DNA of 64,000 bases from Holothuria scabra (GCA_037179385.1 CM074193.1:45785082-45849081); one strand, 5' to 3'. Counted from the stretch's first letter, positions 1 to 10,917 are shown. A program made the numbers and translations. Notes: generated by a model from the letters alone, not told the origin.

Positions 1-298
1 TAGGTGTGTGTATGAGAGCATTAATCGGGACCTCTCAAACAGCGGGTCTCGGGCTTGTAATTAAGTAGTTGCTAAGTTTTCCGAATTTTCTTTTGTGTGA
101 ATAACACTGTATCAGGGATGCATATAGATAGACAGCTTTTACTGCAGAAAGCTTTGGATTCCGGGTTTCCTGTAACAAAATTTAAAGAGTTGGGGTATTA
201 CTGAAGAATCTGCCCTTCCTTCATGCACTGGTGGCAAATCTGAGAATGTTTGCACGACGAATGAATTATTGTTGCTACATAATGTCTAACTAGGCCTA
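1..298. repeat. Left part of a dispersed transposon relic
   Basis: No gene is visible. The stretch from about 130 to 298 (GAGTTGGGGTATTACTGAAGA, then the GCACGACGAATGAATTATTGTTGC region) matches the order of words at about 13060-13170. The match resumes after the inserted element at 299-1539, so this is one old repeat split by a younger insertion. Superfamily unknown. Confidence 0.5.
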
Positions 299-1539
299 CA
301 CTGTTAGAAATTTCTCTGTAAAATTTACATAATTTTTATGGCAAATTTTTTTCCAACCAAATAATGTTTTTTTACAGCCAGACTGTAATCATGAAAAAAC
401 ATTAAGTGTTTGTTTTTTCTTTACAGTTTTTGCATGTAAATTAGTTTACAAATGTCTACTGTAAAATCGAATTACAGAATTGTTCTGTTTTTTTTTACCT
501 TAATTTTATGTGAATTTACAGCCTACAGTTTTCATTCTCGGCGTTTTAATATTTATTATAAAATCGCTTTTTTCCTTTCATATGTTATTACGTAACATAC
601 ACTTCACCATTACGTAGATCAGGTATTTGCTTATCAACGTAATGTGTCGTTACGAAGTTATTTTCAATCAAAACACAATGAGGATACTTTGTTATCACAT
701 TGTTGTCCAGTATACTGCTATCTCTAGGAACTTTGTAATTGGAAAGTCACATTTTTGGTACAATATAATAATTGTTTTTAAAATAAATATGACAAAGAAT
801 GCAAATACATTGGTTGCAAACATTTCCAGACAAGGTAAACAATAAGTTTATCACTTCCTGATTAAAAAAAGCCAAAAAAGATATTATTCAAAGCAACAGC
901 AATCCTTTTGTTAGGAAAATGCCTACAAAATAAGCTCCACCCATTTATGCAAAATGAGATTTACGTCATAAAGTGGTAAATTTACGGACTCTTTCAAGTA
1001 AATTTGTGAAACGTTTTTAATTCGATCAAGTGCATGAGCGCCTGTGGCGATGAGTTGACATCAGTATACCAATTGTCAGTATAATAAATGTAAGTTAATT
1101 TTCAAATAGGGCCATAAATTTGCCAAAAATGTTTTCTTTTTTAACTGAAACTTCGCAGAACGATGCATGTTATATATTGAAAATTTTCTGGCTATTTCTT
1201 ATTTGTTTGTTTGTTTGGGCTTATTTTTGTTTCTTTTTCAGCGTAAAAACAAAATGAATGTTTGTTAAATGACAGTATATTTATGTGAAATCAGAAAAAT
1301 ACAAAATACTGTTAAAATTCCTGTACATTTACAGAAAAAGTTTTACAAAGCAGTAAAATTTGGTTAAAAAAGCAGACAGAAATGGTTTTTCAAATAAACA
1401 GAAAATACATGTTAAACAACCTTTTTTTATTGTAGAAATACAAAGTGTCTGTAAAGATACAGAAAATCTCTATTAAAAGTAAAATACAAAAAGTTTAAGT
1501 TAAAAAAAGTCTGTAAATTTACAGAAATTTTTAACAGTG
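299..1539. mobile_element. TA-flanked non-autonomous DNA transposon (Tc1/mariner-like)
   Basis: The ends are inverted repeats: CACTGTTAGAAATTTCT at the left and the complement of CACTGTTAAAAATTTCT at the right, both flanked by TA (297-298 and 1540-1541). The unoccupied equivalent of the site is readable at 13161-13170 (GCCTACGAAT), where a single TA stands in the same context; this supports insertion with TA duplication. The 1,241-bp interior is AT-rich, has no transposase, and is full of short CTGTAAA / TTTACAG words that are complements of each other. TA duplication is the hallmark of Tc1/mariner elements; family assignment beyond that is not possible here. Confidence 0.75.
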
Positions 1540-1540
1540 T

Positions 1541-2035
1541 ACGAACTTACACTCTCCGATGACACTTCAAGTTTCCCAAACTTTGCTGTCCTTTTTAGAC
1601 CAAATTCAAAATCAAGAGCTTTTATTGAAGAAAATTTGGAATTCTATGAAAGACAGTTTACAAAAATAGCAAAATAGCTGCCGGTGTCTTTTGATGATGT
1701 GGTTTCAAATATGGTAATATCCGATTTTGTCATTTACAGAGCTAGGAAAAGTTTACCAAACTGAGTTATGAGCGAGGAATGGAGGAATGATGCATTCCGC
1801 ACTGCATTTTGCGAAAAAGGGGTTCCCAGACCCGGGAAGTGGGGGACGGAAGCATGTTTCTGCCCCCTCATCACTCTTCTTACGCCTATGGAATATCTAA
1901 TTCTGTCCGACGAAAGACCAAGCGGAGAGCAACTATCTGTTGAAGCGGAGCGTACAGAAAAAATCGAAAAATCACGATCACTCAGACAGCCGCCGGAAAC
2001 GGCATTTCCCACCGACCTTTAAGTAGAATCTAGGC
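1541..2035. repeat. Right part of the same relic plus an hAT-internal-like module
   Basis: Positions 1550-1760 (ACTCTCCGATGACA, AAGAGCTTTTATTGAAGAAAA, TTGTCATTTACAGAGCTAGG) parallel 13175-13310 and, more weakly, 13380-13510. Positions 1905-2030 (AAGCGGAGCGTACAGAAAA, CCGGAAACGGCATTTCCCAC) share words with the interior of the hAT elements at 48130-48260 and 58170-58270 and with 55480-55580 and 55720-55810. Overlapping short ORFs on both strands here are a by-product of this repeat and not genes. Confidence 0.45.
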
Positions 2036-3358
2036 AAACATTATTTTTGAGCTTCCAGCTGGGCATGTTGGCTGGGTAACGTAATGTACAACCCTGTTCA
2101 AGTGGCAGTTCTATAGTAATGTTGCACTAACTGTTAGCACATGGGTGTTCAATTGATAGATAGCGCGCCGGCCTAAGATTGATTGTAATAGACTAAAATC
2201 ATAGGCCTAGGTAATTCTAGATTTTTTTTTTTTTACAACCATAGACCCAAACCAAAATTCATTCCTAAATCCTACGGTGTAATAGTAGGCCCTAAACTAA
2301 ACCTGAATTTTAATTTGTTAACCCAAATCCTACAAGTCAATAGCCTAATACTGTAAATGTACGTACACACAGTGATACGAATGAGCGAGTGATACCGGAT
2401 GACCTTTGTTCTGTCATGCGCAGTTGTAATCATGAAAGGGCTTATTCTTTTGACGCCTAGTCGCGTCTCATTTTTTTTGTAAACACTGAATGAGTCTCTA
2501 GTTCTGATCGTTGAAGCCCAACAATTACAAGGGATTGTGAGACAAATTTTTGTTACTCATCGTTTTATCAATGTCATTTTACCGTGGCCAAAAGCGACGC
2601 AAACGAAAGCGCTGTCACACAATTCTTGGCAATTGAATTCGCTCAGCACGTATAACAGACTATGCGCGTGTATTTGGTGGTGTTGGTTTGTGTAGCCAAA
2701 GGTTTACGCTTTGTGGCATCATGGCATCATATATGCATAAGGTCTACAAGACTCACTACGGTGAGTTGTTATTTTCGCTGCAATATTGCTCGGGTAACGA
2801 AAGAACCGGATGACCAACCAAAACCAAACCATTTAATAACACTGGGTGAAAAGGATATGTGCCCAAAATAACGCGTCTAGCAACATCAACGTTTGTTTCG
2901 TAATAATGGTTCACCGTAGGATCGGAGTGTTTTGTTTCATTTGCCTAACATTCCGTACAAGATCCTTTAACATTGTACTTTCATTGAAGTGAGAAACACT
3001 ATAGGCTGCGGAAGATCTTCAGCTCTTCGATTTCTTGAAAGTTAAAAACACATTCAAGTTAGGCCTACTTCAAAAATTCAGTTACAAAATATCGACTAGA
3101 AGGGTACGTAAGATTTCTTCTGCTTCCTTTCTTTGGATGACCAGGATGAATGTTTCTTTATTTTGGTTTCAGCTAAAGAGGCTTAGTTTCGATCATATCG
3201 ACTTAGGGTTGTTAGAGTAAACTTTATCATCAGAACCGCACCTTGTCTAGCTGTTTAAAAGAAACAATGTTTTCAATGTAGCACTACATATACCCCCCCC
3301 CCCCCCTTTATCTGTTTCCCTCTCGTTTTTGTTTGTTTGTTTGCTTGCTTGCTTGTTT

Positions 3359-3398
<40 letters not shown>

Positions 3399-4054
3399 GT
3401 TTGAGATTTGAAAAATATGACAGTTCACAACAACTCTGCAACATTTGAAAGAATTTCTGCAGTTTTTGAAAAACTCGTAAAACTTGAACAAGTAAAATAA
3501 TTTGTCTCGTTCATAAAACATGGTAAAACTTTCCATGGGATTATTCAGTTATTCCTTGGATTCCAAAACTTTAATAAAAAAAAACTGCATAGAAATTTGT
3601 ACTTAGCGGCAAAGGAGTTATAGAAGAAGTTACACGACATACGCACTCAGTCTAACGGTCAGAGGATTGCAGTCTGTCGATTTAACGAGAATTGCTTGTC
3701 ACAAAAATAGGAAAAAAGAGTATTTACTCGGTCAGGTGTAGAGATGCAAGAAGAAATTAGTCCAGGCTAGGCCTCATAAGTTGTAATAATAAGCTTGATG
3801 CGTAATTATAAAATGTAGGTCCAAACTATACTGAGCCAATTTAATGGACTTGTGGAAACGAATCCCTACTTATTTCACTGTCAATTCATAAAAGCTCAAT
3901 AGTTCCATTTATGTTTATAATTCTAATCTGTAATAACAGATTACTGAGTTAATCTGTAGGCCCCTATTACAGATTTATAATCTGTGTATACTGAATATTC
4001 AATCTTTATATACAGATTATTAATTTGTATGTACGGATTGATATTCAATTCAAT
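2036..4054. other. Intergenic, no gene seen
   Basis: No ORF with protein-like composition and no RNA gene recognised. It contains a 14-C run followed by a TG microsatellite (3293-3395) and otherwise unremarkable AT-rich sequence. An upstream non-coding exon of the gene at 4635 could lie here but cannot be identified. Confidence 0.5.
3293..3395. repeat. Poly-C run and (TG)n microsatellite
   Basis: Fourteen consecutive C (3293-3306), a pyrimidine-rich spacer with TTTG and CTTG repeats, then about 16 TG units (3363-3395). The overlapping minus-strand ORFs rich in Thr-His are low-complexity translations. Confidence 0.9.
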
Positions 4055-4455
4055 TCAATTCAATTTATTTCTCATATGTACAACAATCATCAACAGAGGT
4101 ATCATTTAACAAATACTAAAAACAAAGTACATGATGGACACTAGAAAAACAATACAGTTTATCAAGGCCAGTGACCATACAAACAGAGACAAAATGATGA
4201 CAAAAGGAAAAGAGAAAAAACTTGACAAAGTAACGAGATTTGAGACTAATAACTAAATATTTGCTAATGGTAACTACTTATAAGGAAAGATTTCAAATTC
4301 CTTTGAAAAGGATGGAGTGAAAGGCTTGATCTGCCACTATAGGGGAAAGATTGTGCCAAACATTATAACAATAATTTTGGAGGACTAATTTGCCGTGTAG
4401 AGTTTTGTGATTGGTTACTGAAAAGAGGCAATTGTGGCGGGTCTGCATTGGGAAC
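4050..4455 (-). mobile_element. 3' end of a non-LTR retrotransposon (CR1/L2-like), degraded
   Basis: Read on the minus strand from about 4450, the translation gives a reverse-transcriptase C-terminal tail: a Thr-Arg-His start, then GKLVLQNYCYNVWHNLSP, then a Phe-Lys-Gly-Ile ending with a stop before Asn-Leu-Ser-Leu. That is the WNSLP / FKxxLKxxL pattern at the end of CR1/L2-clade ORF2 proteins, carrying one internal stop. It is followed by a short untranslated region and a tail of ATAAATT plus TTGAA repeats (4050-4068), typical of these elements' 3' ends. Only about 400 bp remains, so it is a 5'-truncated dead copy. Exact clade is uncertain. Confidence 0.65.
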
Positions 4456-4634
4456 TGGGCTACATTACTGTTATGAAAGATTAACTATTTGTTTTACAGA
4501 TTTAAATATTTTTTTATTTGGCACTAATAGGCTTTCGTAAATTAGTTACGAAACATGGAATGTAAAAATCAAACAAGATTCTCACTTAAGTCAGCCACCA
4601 ATAACAAATTTCGCACCTAAATTTTTTTCCTCAG

Positions 4635-6353
4635 ATGCCTGTTCAATCTAAGTTCATCAGAATTCTGAAACGTTGTTGTTGCTGCTGCTGCTGCGCAAAC
4701 AGTGAAGATTCTTATTCTACGGAGAGTGATGACTCTAGAAACACAAGCAAAGGTTCACATATATCTAAGAAGGAGAACAAAGTGACCAGAAAGGATAATA
4801 AGAATCTAACGCATCGAGAGACGGTGGAGCGACCGGACTCTGCGTCTAAACTTAGTATTGACGAGCAGAAAGTCTGTAACCAAACACATGGTGTAGGTTC
4901 GGAGATGAAAAAACATGCTAACTTCGACTGTAACGACAAGATCAACCGCATGAAGTATCTACAACTCTCTGTATCGTTCCCTAATCTGAAAGAAGTCAGG
5001 AAGCGTCCAATTTGGAAACCTCGAAGCTTGCCGAATAAGTTTAAAAGCTCAAAAACATTTTTTTTAAAATCACCAACATTGAACCCTTTCGCTGTCTCAG
5101 ATATGCAACCAAGTCCTCATCGAACCTCGGTATCATTCAACAATCAAGAAGACGTCAGGAAAAGTCTTCCACCTCTTTGGAATTCAAGAAGTATGCAAAA
5201 TATTACAAGAGTATCAAAGACGGCGCTTTTTTCAACACCAAACTTGACGTATGTCACTCTCTTAGATAACCACTTAAGTCTCCATCGTAGTGACGATCTA
5301 AATGAGGATCAAGAAAATGGGGAGAATTCTATATCTCCTACTTTGTCCTCTTGGGAAGAGCTACAGTTGTCCTCTCCGAATTTAACAGATGGTTTCTGCG
5401 ACTGCGCAGTATCTCCACCATCTACATCCTCATTGAGTAACTGGGAGGTAATTTCAACCAATGATATTCTGGATAACATCTCGCCATCACTGTCATCGAC
5501 TTTTAATGTATCATCCTCATTTTCTCTCTTGGAGATAGACCTTATTCAAAGGTCAAAAACATCTTCTTCATCTCCCGAAGTAATGTCAATTTCTTCTTTA
5601 GTGTCTTCTCCGATTGAGATTAATAGCTCACAATCAAATCCAAGGGCAAAGACTTCTTCAACTCCCGAAGTAATGCCAATCTCTTCTTTAATGTCTCCTA
5701 CGATTGAGGTTCATACCTCACAATCAAATCTAAGTGTTAATCAGGACTATTTGGAGACAGACGAATTGCCTACTCCTATGACCCCAAAGAGGAAAAAGTT
5801 CTACCACGAACTTTGGCCACCGAACCCATGGTTGTCTGCAAAGTACAACGGCTTCCCAAACGACAAAGGGTTAAAGCATCAAGACAGAGATGACTACTGG
5901 ACAACCGATAGGGATGGAGATCCACTCCGAATAACGAAAGATTTCCAATTTACTTGGTGTGACGACACAGGTACAGTAACAGTGGTACGGAAACTACTAG
6001 ACAAAGAAGCGTCGCAAAACAATCCTGCGTCGAGTAGTGAAGACAACCTCCCTCAGACCCAGCTTGAAGCCAAAATCCAGAAAAATCTTATAGAGTCTAT
6101 TAATTTGCCCGTTGAAGATAAGAATTTACGAGACGATGGTTCAAATGAAAAAGAAGAAAATGAAAATGAAAATTTTTGCATCATTTCGTCATCTCTTGTC
6201 TGCTCTTCTGAGACTGCATCAAACGCTTCAAATAAAGATAAAGTGAAGTCAGGGGAAGATGGTCATCAACAGCAACATTCTGGAGAAGATGTGTTCAATG
6301 AGCAACCACTCCATGAACTCGCGGCCATTCTTTCCAGTACACCAACATTTCCG
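4635..6353 (+). CDS. Exon of a novel protein: poly-Cys start, disordered repeat region (residues 1-573)
   Basis: Function unknown. The ATG directly follows a good splice acceptor (TTTTTTTCCTCAG), so an upstream, probably non-coding, exon must exist. Residues 1-13 are basic/hydrophobic and are followed by seven cysteines in a row (14-20); by analogy such clusters are often palmitoylated and membrane-anchoring, which is inference. Residues 25-380 are Ser/Thr/Asn-rich and look disordered. They hold two duplications: SVSF...VRK...P.W..RS units at about 112-164 and 165-217, and S/T-rich PEVM.ISSL units at 306-336 and 337-366. Residues about 385-465 (KFYHELWPPNPW onward) look folded, with many aromatics. 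The donor G|GTAAAC after codon 573 joins in phase 0 to the acceptor at 7449. If unspliced, the frame runs on into an hAT element and stops at 6449. Confidence 0.75.
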
Positions 6354-7449
6354 GTAAACGTATTACAGTTACGATGTGTACCTGGCTCATGCATCATACT
6401 CAGTGGGGTAGCTACGAAGGGGGGGGGGGGGGGGTCAGAATCCCCATGACCAGCCTTGCAGTGCAAAAAACACTTTAAATAGCGGGTTTTTTCTCTCTAT
6501 CCTTACACTTATCCCTCATTGCGTGCACCCAAACCTCCCACAAAACACAACCCCACGACACAATCCTGACTACGCGCCTGATCATACCAATGGTTAAGCA
6601 TCAACAATGGTAATTTTTAAAAGTGTGCACATTTAGACCACTGAGCCAAGATGGCATTTTTATAAGTCACAGTTCCAATTAATGTTCCATTAAATTACAT
6701 ATGTCATATTTCCGTGATCGCCGATTGGATGAAATCGACAAGTGAGATACTGACTGAAAGTTGGGTAAACATACTGAAGTCACGGTCCTCGTATTTATAG
6801 ACGAATCCGAACAATCGAGCCTGATTTAGACTAGTCAGGCATAACTGGGGTCTACCAGGGATAATCTTTCAAATCTTTGGCTTAACTGCATTATGGATGG
6901 TTGTATACTAAAATACCTTTTAATTCCTTAAATTTCACAGAATGTGAGAGCTTAGAATGCTTAGAATTGTTTTCCGAACATAAAATTAAGACTATTTGAG
7001 GCATGACTGACTATACCATTGGGCAAATGTGATCATTCTCATTGAATAAATCATTATGTGATAATTTATTTCGACATATACCGCCACAAGCCAAGTGCAA
7101 TCAACAGCGCCAGAAGTAAAGCAGGTGAGACCATGATTGCCGTCAAATCAATGATGACATTGCACTGTATCAACCATATGGTCGTCCAATCGGGGTGCAA
7201 GGAACTCAATGTAGGTAATTTTGATTGGACACAGGATCTTGGTGCTATAGGTTTTAATATATATCGAATGAAAATAAATTAAGAAAATGTGTCTGTAATT
7301 TAGGGGTGAGTTTTTAGAAATCGTTCAATTGAAAAAGGTGACCCTATCAAAAGTGAAGTAGGATTTTTAAACTTCTTTTAAAAGTACCCATCAGTTCGCA
7401 ATACCTCTAAAAATTTCCTTAACATGTCTTTAATCTTTCGTTTTAACAG
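6354..7449 (+). other. Intron of the poly-Cys gene
   Basis: Bounded by GTAAAC (6354) and TTTTAACAG (ending 7449). It contains a complete hAT-type element at 6401-6580, starting only 47 bp from the donor. The short ORF at 7058-7282 has no splice acceptor that would make it an exon; nothing else is seen. Confidence 0.7.
6401..6580 (-). mobile_element. hAT-type MITE with 8-bp target duplication
   Basis: Starts CAGTGGGGTAGCTACG and ends CTGACTACGCGCCTG; the ends are imperfect inverted repeats. It is flanked by ATCATACT (6393-6400) and ATCATACC (6581-6588), seven of eight matching. A 14-G run sits just inside the left end. Read in reverse, its interior (ATGAGGGATAAGTGTAAGG, then AGAGAGAAAAA) matches the elements at 24487-24663 and about 61084-61250. 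CAGNG ends with 8-bp duplications define the hAT superfamily. Confidence 0.8.
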
Positions 7450-8235
7450 ACGTATGACATAAAGCCCACCGGCATTTCATACTTCAACCATCCTGGTCAC
7501 GTGTTCATTAAAAATCTTTCCCAGTTATACACTGGCTCGGAGTGTTTTGATAGAAACTCATATGCAGCCATCTACACCCTTCTCTCAGTTACATTCTACT
7601 TATTTGGAATGCAGTCTGGGGACATACTAGACAGTCACGACCTCAACTCCACATTCGTCAAAAAGTGGCTCTGGAAGACAACTTATGTTGGAAACGCCCT
7701 GACTCGATCCACGTTAAAACTCAAAAAATCAAAGAATACCTCAGCTACGGAAGCGTTTAAGGTCGTGCGAGAATCCTTTCAGCTTAACAGTTTGGCGTGG
7801 AGGAGTAAGGAAGGTGATGCAGGAAAAGTTTCCACAAGATTAAGCAAGCAACCAACAAACCTGTTCCTGGACATCGTAAAACCTTACAACCTTTTGAGTT
7901 CTTTGGCGTTCCGTACTACTCAACTGGATCCCAACGAGGGCGAGGCAATACTGTATACCATCAACGGAAACTACTTTTTGCTGCTCCCAACATGTGATAA
8001 TCGCGTGATCCTTATCGACATCAAACCACACGATTCTTTAGGTGGTGGTGCTATCATCCTTTTTTCCGCTAGGAACACCAAAAGCATTCAAAACATGTTG
8101 AATGAATTTTACCTCAAAACAATTAAGCCATTTTACAACTATTCTTTGGGCCTGGCTTACATCATATGCTGTCCCATAAAGAAAAGCACTCGAGTAATAC
8201 CACGTTACATTGAAGAGTGGATTTCTGGCATTTGA
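7450..8235 (+). CDS. Last exon of the poly-Cys protein: possible C76-like cysteine-peptidase fold (residues 574-834)
   Basis: The exon starts ACG-TAT-GAC right after TTTTAACAG and continues the frame of the 4635 exon, ending at TGA 8233-8235. It encodes a compact, aromatic-rich domain. Cys605 (GSECFDRN) begins a hydrophobic helix-like stretch. About 155 residues on, ILYTINGNYFLLLPTCDNR and ILIDIKPHDSLGGGAIILF form two strand-like segments around Asp763, then a helix. This order (Cys-x(2,3)-Asn helix; a long gap; strand - strand - Asp - Gly-rich turn - strand) is how I recognise the herpesvirus large-tegument deubiquitinase fold (MEROPS C76) and its animal relatives. The usual Asp-x-His reads Asp763-Ile-Lys765, with a His only at 767, so activity is doubtful. 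The family call is inference from pattern; the ORF and splice join are well supported. Confidence 0.7.
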   Translation, partial: TYDIKPTGISYFNHPGHVFIKNLSQLYTGSECFDRNSYAAIYTLLSVTFYLFGMQSGDILDSHDLNSTFVKKWLWKTTYVGNALTRSTLKLKKSKNTSATEAFKVVRESFQLNSLAWRSKEGDAGKVSTRLSKQPTNLFLDIVKPYNLLSSLAFRTTQLDPNEGEAILYTINGNYFLLLPTCDNRVILIDIKPHDSLGGGAIILFSARNTKSIQNMLNEFYLKTIKPFYNYSLGLAYIICCPIKKSTRVIPRYIEEWISGI

Positions 8236-8499
8236 ACTAGCCTTTTTGCAATATTCAGATATTAGGAACAAATTTAATGAAGAGGAAAACTTCCAATTAA
8301 ATCTCCAAGACGTAAGGAGAAAATCTGAAGTTCATAACTTAAGCTGAAAGAATTGTATCAACTTACAATTGTGACTATCAAGAAAATGATAATTCTTCAT
8401 CATTCTTGTTATATTAATTTTTAAGCTACAAAAAATCAAAGTTTTCATCTTTTGTCTGGAGGGATTTATTATTCATCAATACTTTTACTGAAATTTGGA

Positions 8500-8505
8500 A
8501 ATAAA
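8500..8505 (+). terminator. Candidate polyadenylation signal of the poly-Cys gene
   Basis: AATAAA 265 bp after the TGA, in TTGGAAATAAATTTC; a second AATAAA follows at 8604-8609. Either could define the 3' end; no transcript data are available. Confidence 0.4.
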
Positions 8506-9329
8506 TTTCATCAGATTATGTTTAACGCAATTGCAGAATTAATAGATTAGGTTGTTGCGAAAAAACAACCTTACGTAAGTTATGGCAATTTCGAAGCGTT
8601 TTCAATAAAATTTGGACAGTAACAAAAAAGCAATTAATGTGCATTATTTTTATTACTCCTAATAATTGTTAATGTCAACAAATATTGCTCCAGAGCAGGT
8701 CTTAGAACTGTGAGTGCAGGGTTATTTACTTATTTTCCCACGGTCTTCCTTGGCTTTTGTATCTTTTTTATTTTGGTGCTGGAAAAGGGTTGAATGGCCC
8801 CTACCACCCTCTGGCTACAGCAATGCTTCTTAAATTATGTAAAATGTCGATTTCCTTTATTCGGACTTTGTCAAAAAGGGTGTAGTATCTATCCCCTAGT
8901 GTTGACTCAAACATATCAGTTAGTTTGTTAGTTTCATGAGGCATTACGGCTTAGTTTCTAACCAAATGGTTCAAGTCGGGCGATCCTATCAATAACCTCA
9001 CCATATCAATTCCAAAATGTATTTCATTGTACAAAAGCGAGAAAAATTCTCACCGTTATAACGACATTTTACGACTTTTTTACTATGTTACGGTTTTGCC
9101 CTTAAAGACGTCCTAAGATCTTACGTTTTTTGTGGTAAAATCAACGACTTCTATTCTCAACAATGGGAAAGAATAAGAAAAAATTGAGGGCGATTTCCGT
9201 TCCGCCTTCCAGCGTTAAGCCTCTGGGTTTCATGTTTTAAAATTAATGGTAGGCAGCCCTCTGTAGCGGAATTGGCGACTTCTTTGACGAGGATTCATTC
9301 AAATCGTTTTTCACAACAACATTGACCCT

Positions 9330-9580
9330 CGAATAAATTACTTTTATTTTTAAAGAACAAGAAAAGTTTCCCAATCTTATTTCGAAGGAACAGCTAAATC
9401 TCACTATTTTCTTCTTTGTTCTCTTCAAAGTATCTTTATGACTTCAATATTGCATATTCAAGGTAAACCAAGCAGCAACTCCTGATTTATTTCACATTTG
9501 AGGAGAACAGTTACTGTCACATGACTCTCATGAGCCAATCGTGAAACAGAACAGTGCACTACATTACTTCAAGTCTGGGG
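9330..9580. repeat. Dispersed repeat, copy 1 of 3
   Basis: Shares ordered words (TTGCATATTCAAGGTAAACCA, TTTCACATTTGAGGA, CACATGACTCTC, AGCCAATCGTGAAACA) with about 17570-17820 and about 63260-63450. No terminal repeats or coding content were recognised, so the type of element is unknown. Confidence 0.6.
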
Positions 9581-9628
9581 GATACATTCCACATTAAGTT
9601 TCGATCAAAGGCATATTTTCAGTTATAT

Positions 9629-9801
9629 CAGGAGCGGATCCAAGGGGGGCTTTTACGGCTTCAGCCCCCTTTTTTTCGCCACAGCAACAACAAAAACATA
9701 CGGAAAATTAGCAGTGCAACTTCCGCACACCCCTGTTTTCTCTTAGGTCAGCCCTTCCCCCCCCCCCCTCCCCCTTTTTGGAATGTCTGGATCCGCGCCT
9801 G
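9629..9801. mobile_element. hAT-like MITE without clear target duplication
   Basis: Begins CAGGAGCGGATCCAAGG and ends CTGGATCCGCGCCTG, an imperfect inverted pair with the CAG...CTG ends seen in the other hAT copies. A C-run sits near the right end. The flanking 8-mers do not match, so boundaries or age leave doubt. Confidence 0.5.
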
Positions 9802-10611
9802 TGTATGAAAGCATTACAGTTTCAGATGTCATTGGAATACATCATATAAAAGAGGTTGGCTGTATACAATGATTTTATTACATAGCTCACTGGGTAGACT
9901 GTTATAACAAGTGTAATGCTTTGATGACGGAAGGACAAACATAGCACTCCAATTTCAGCGATATGATATTTACATCCCCATTCTATGTAAATTTAAAAAC
10001 ATCCCATACGATGTACTTTATAAAATCCGCTGTTTCTACTCACTAAAAATCCCCTGGAAATCTGTAGAATTTCGTAAAATGATAACTTAAAAATAAATTA
10101 TTGCAAAATATTATTTAATGTTATCTACAGGGCAAATGTGATCAGGATTCTTTCACCATACTAATAAGCTAATTCGGAAAATCGTTGGCGCATGGAATTG
10201 CGGGGCACAGCGTGGTATATGCAAACCAAGCTCAGCACACAGTGAACAGGGTTCACTTACAGTACGTGCATATAACACTAAGCATAAATCTGAATAGCCA
10301 ACTCGAACGAAAATACGGACTCGGCCCTAATTTACAGCAGCAGATTAAATTTGCATATTTTTACACCAAAGAGGCAATTTAGACAAAGTCCATTGCGCAG
10401 CACCACACTTAAGATTCCTCCTTATATTATGGCTGGATTAAGTAAGAATGATGTCACAAAATTTTCACGTAAACTCAAATTTTGGAACTCTTGTTGATAG
10501 GCGTGGGGTAGGTTTTGTTTATCCCGACAATTTGGAGGATGTGCACATATGCAGAGCCACTAAAACGACTTACTGAACTCGCTTATTGAGTCAGCCCCAC
10601 TAAGCTCCAGC

Positions 10612-10917
10612 TTAAAGGCCAAATCTCTCACCCCAAACTACAATTTTGGTACAGGGGTACCGAAATTCTCAATTGGCTCAGCTCTTTGATTGACAGCTAA
10701 TTCAAACAATGCAGAGTACCAAAGTTTATATTACACAGCATGAAGCGGTACTGAGAGTGTTTTGATTATATAAATTTAGTTTTTTTATACTCACCTCGAA
10801 GCAATAAACTGATATTGTATCTGGATGAGGATGAATTTCAGACAATTGTGGGAGGGGCTTCAGTAAGAAGGTTAGGAGAAATTGGCACTGTTTGGGGTGA
10901 GAGAACTGGGCCTTTAA
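10612..10917. mobile_element. TTAA-flanked MITE, copy A
   Basis: The left end is TTAAAGGCCAAATCTCTCAC and the right end is the complement of TTAAAGGCCCAGTTCTCTCA, continuing as inverted repeats of about 28 bp; both sides carry TTAA. TTAA targets are typical of piggyBac and Kolobok-type transposons. Related copies lie at 44837-45136 and 59082-59366, with a decayed one near 12515-12715. It has no coding capacity. Confidence 0.7.

Noticed and set aside
3247..3536. Minus-strand ORFs rich in Thr-His and Lys-Gln
   Set aside because: Translations of the TG microsatellite and poly-C run.
7058..7282. ORF inside the intron of the poly-Cys gene
   Set aside because: There is a GTGAGA after GCAG, but no acceptor makes it an exon, and the flanking exons already join in phase without it.
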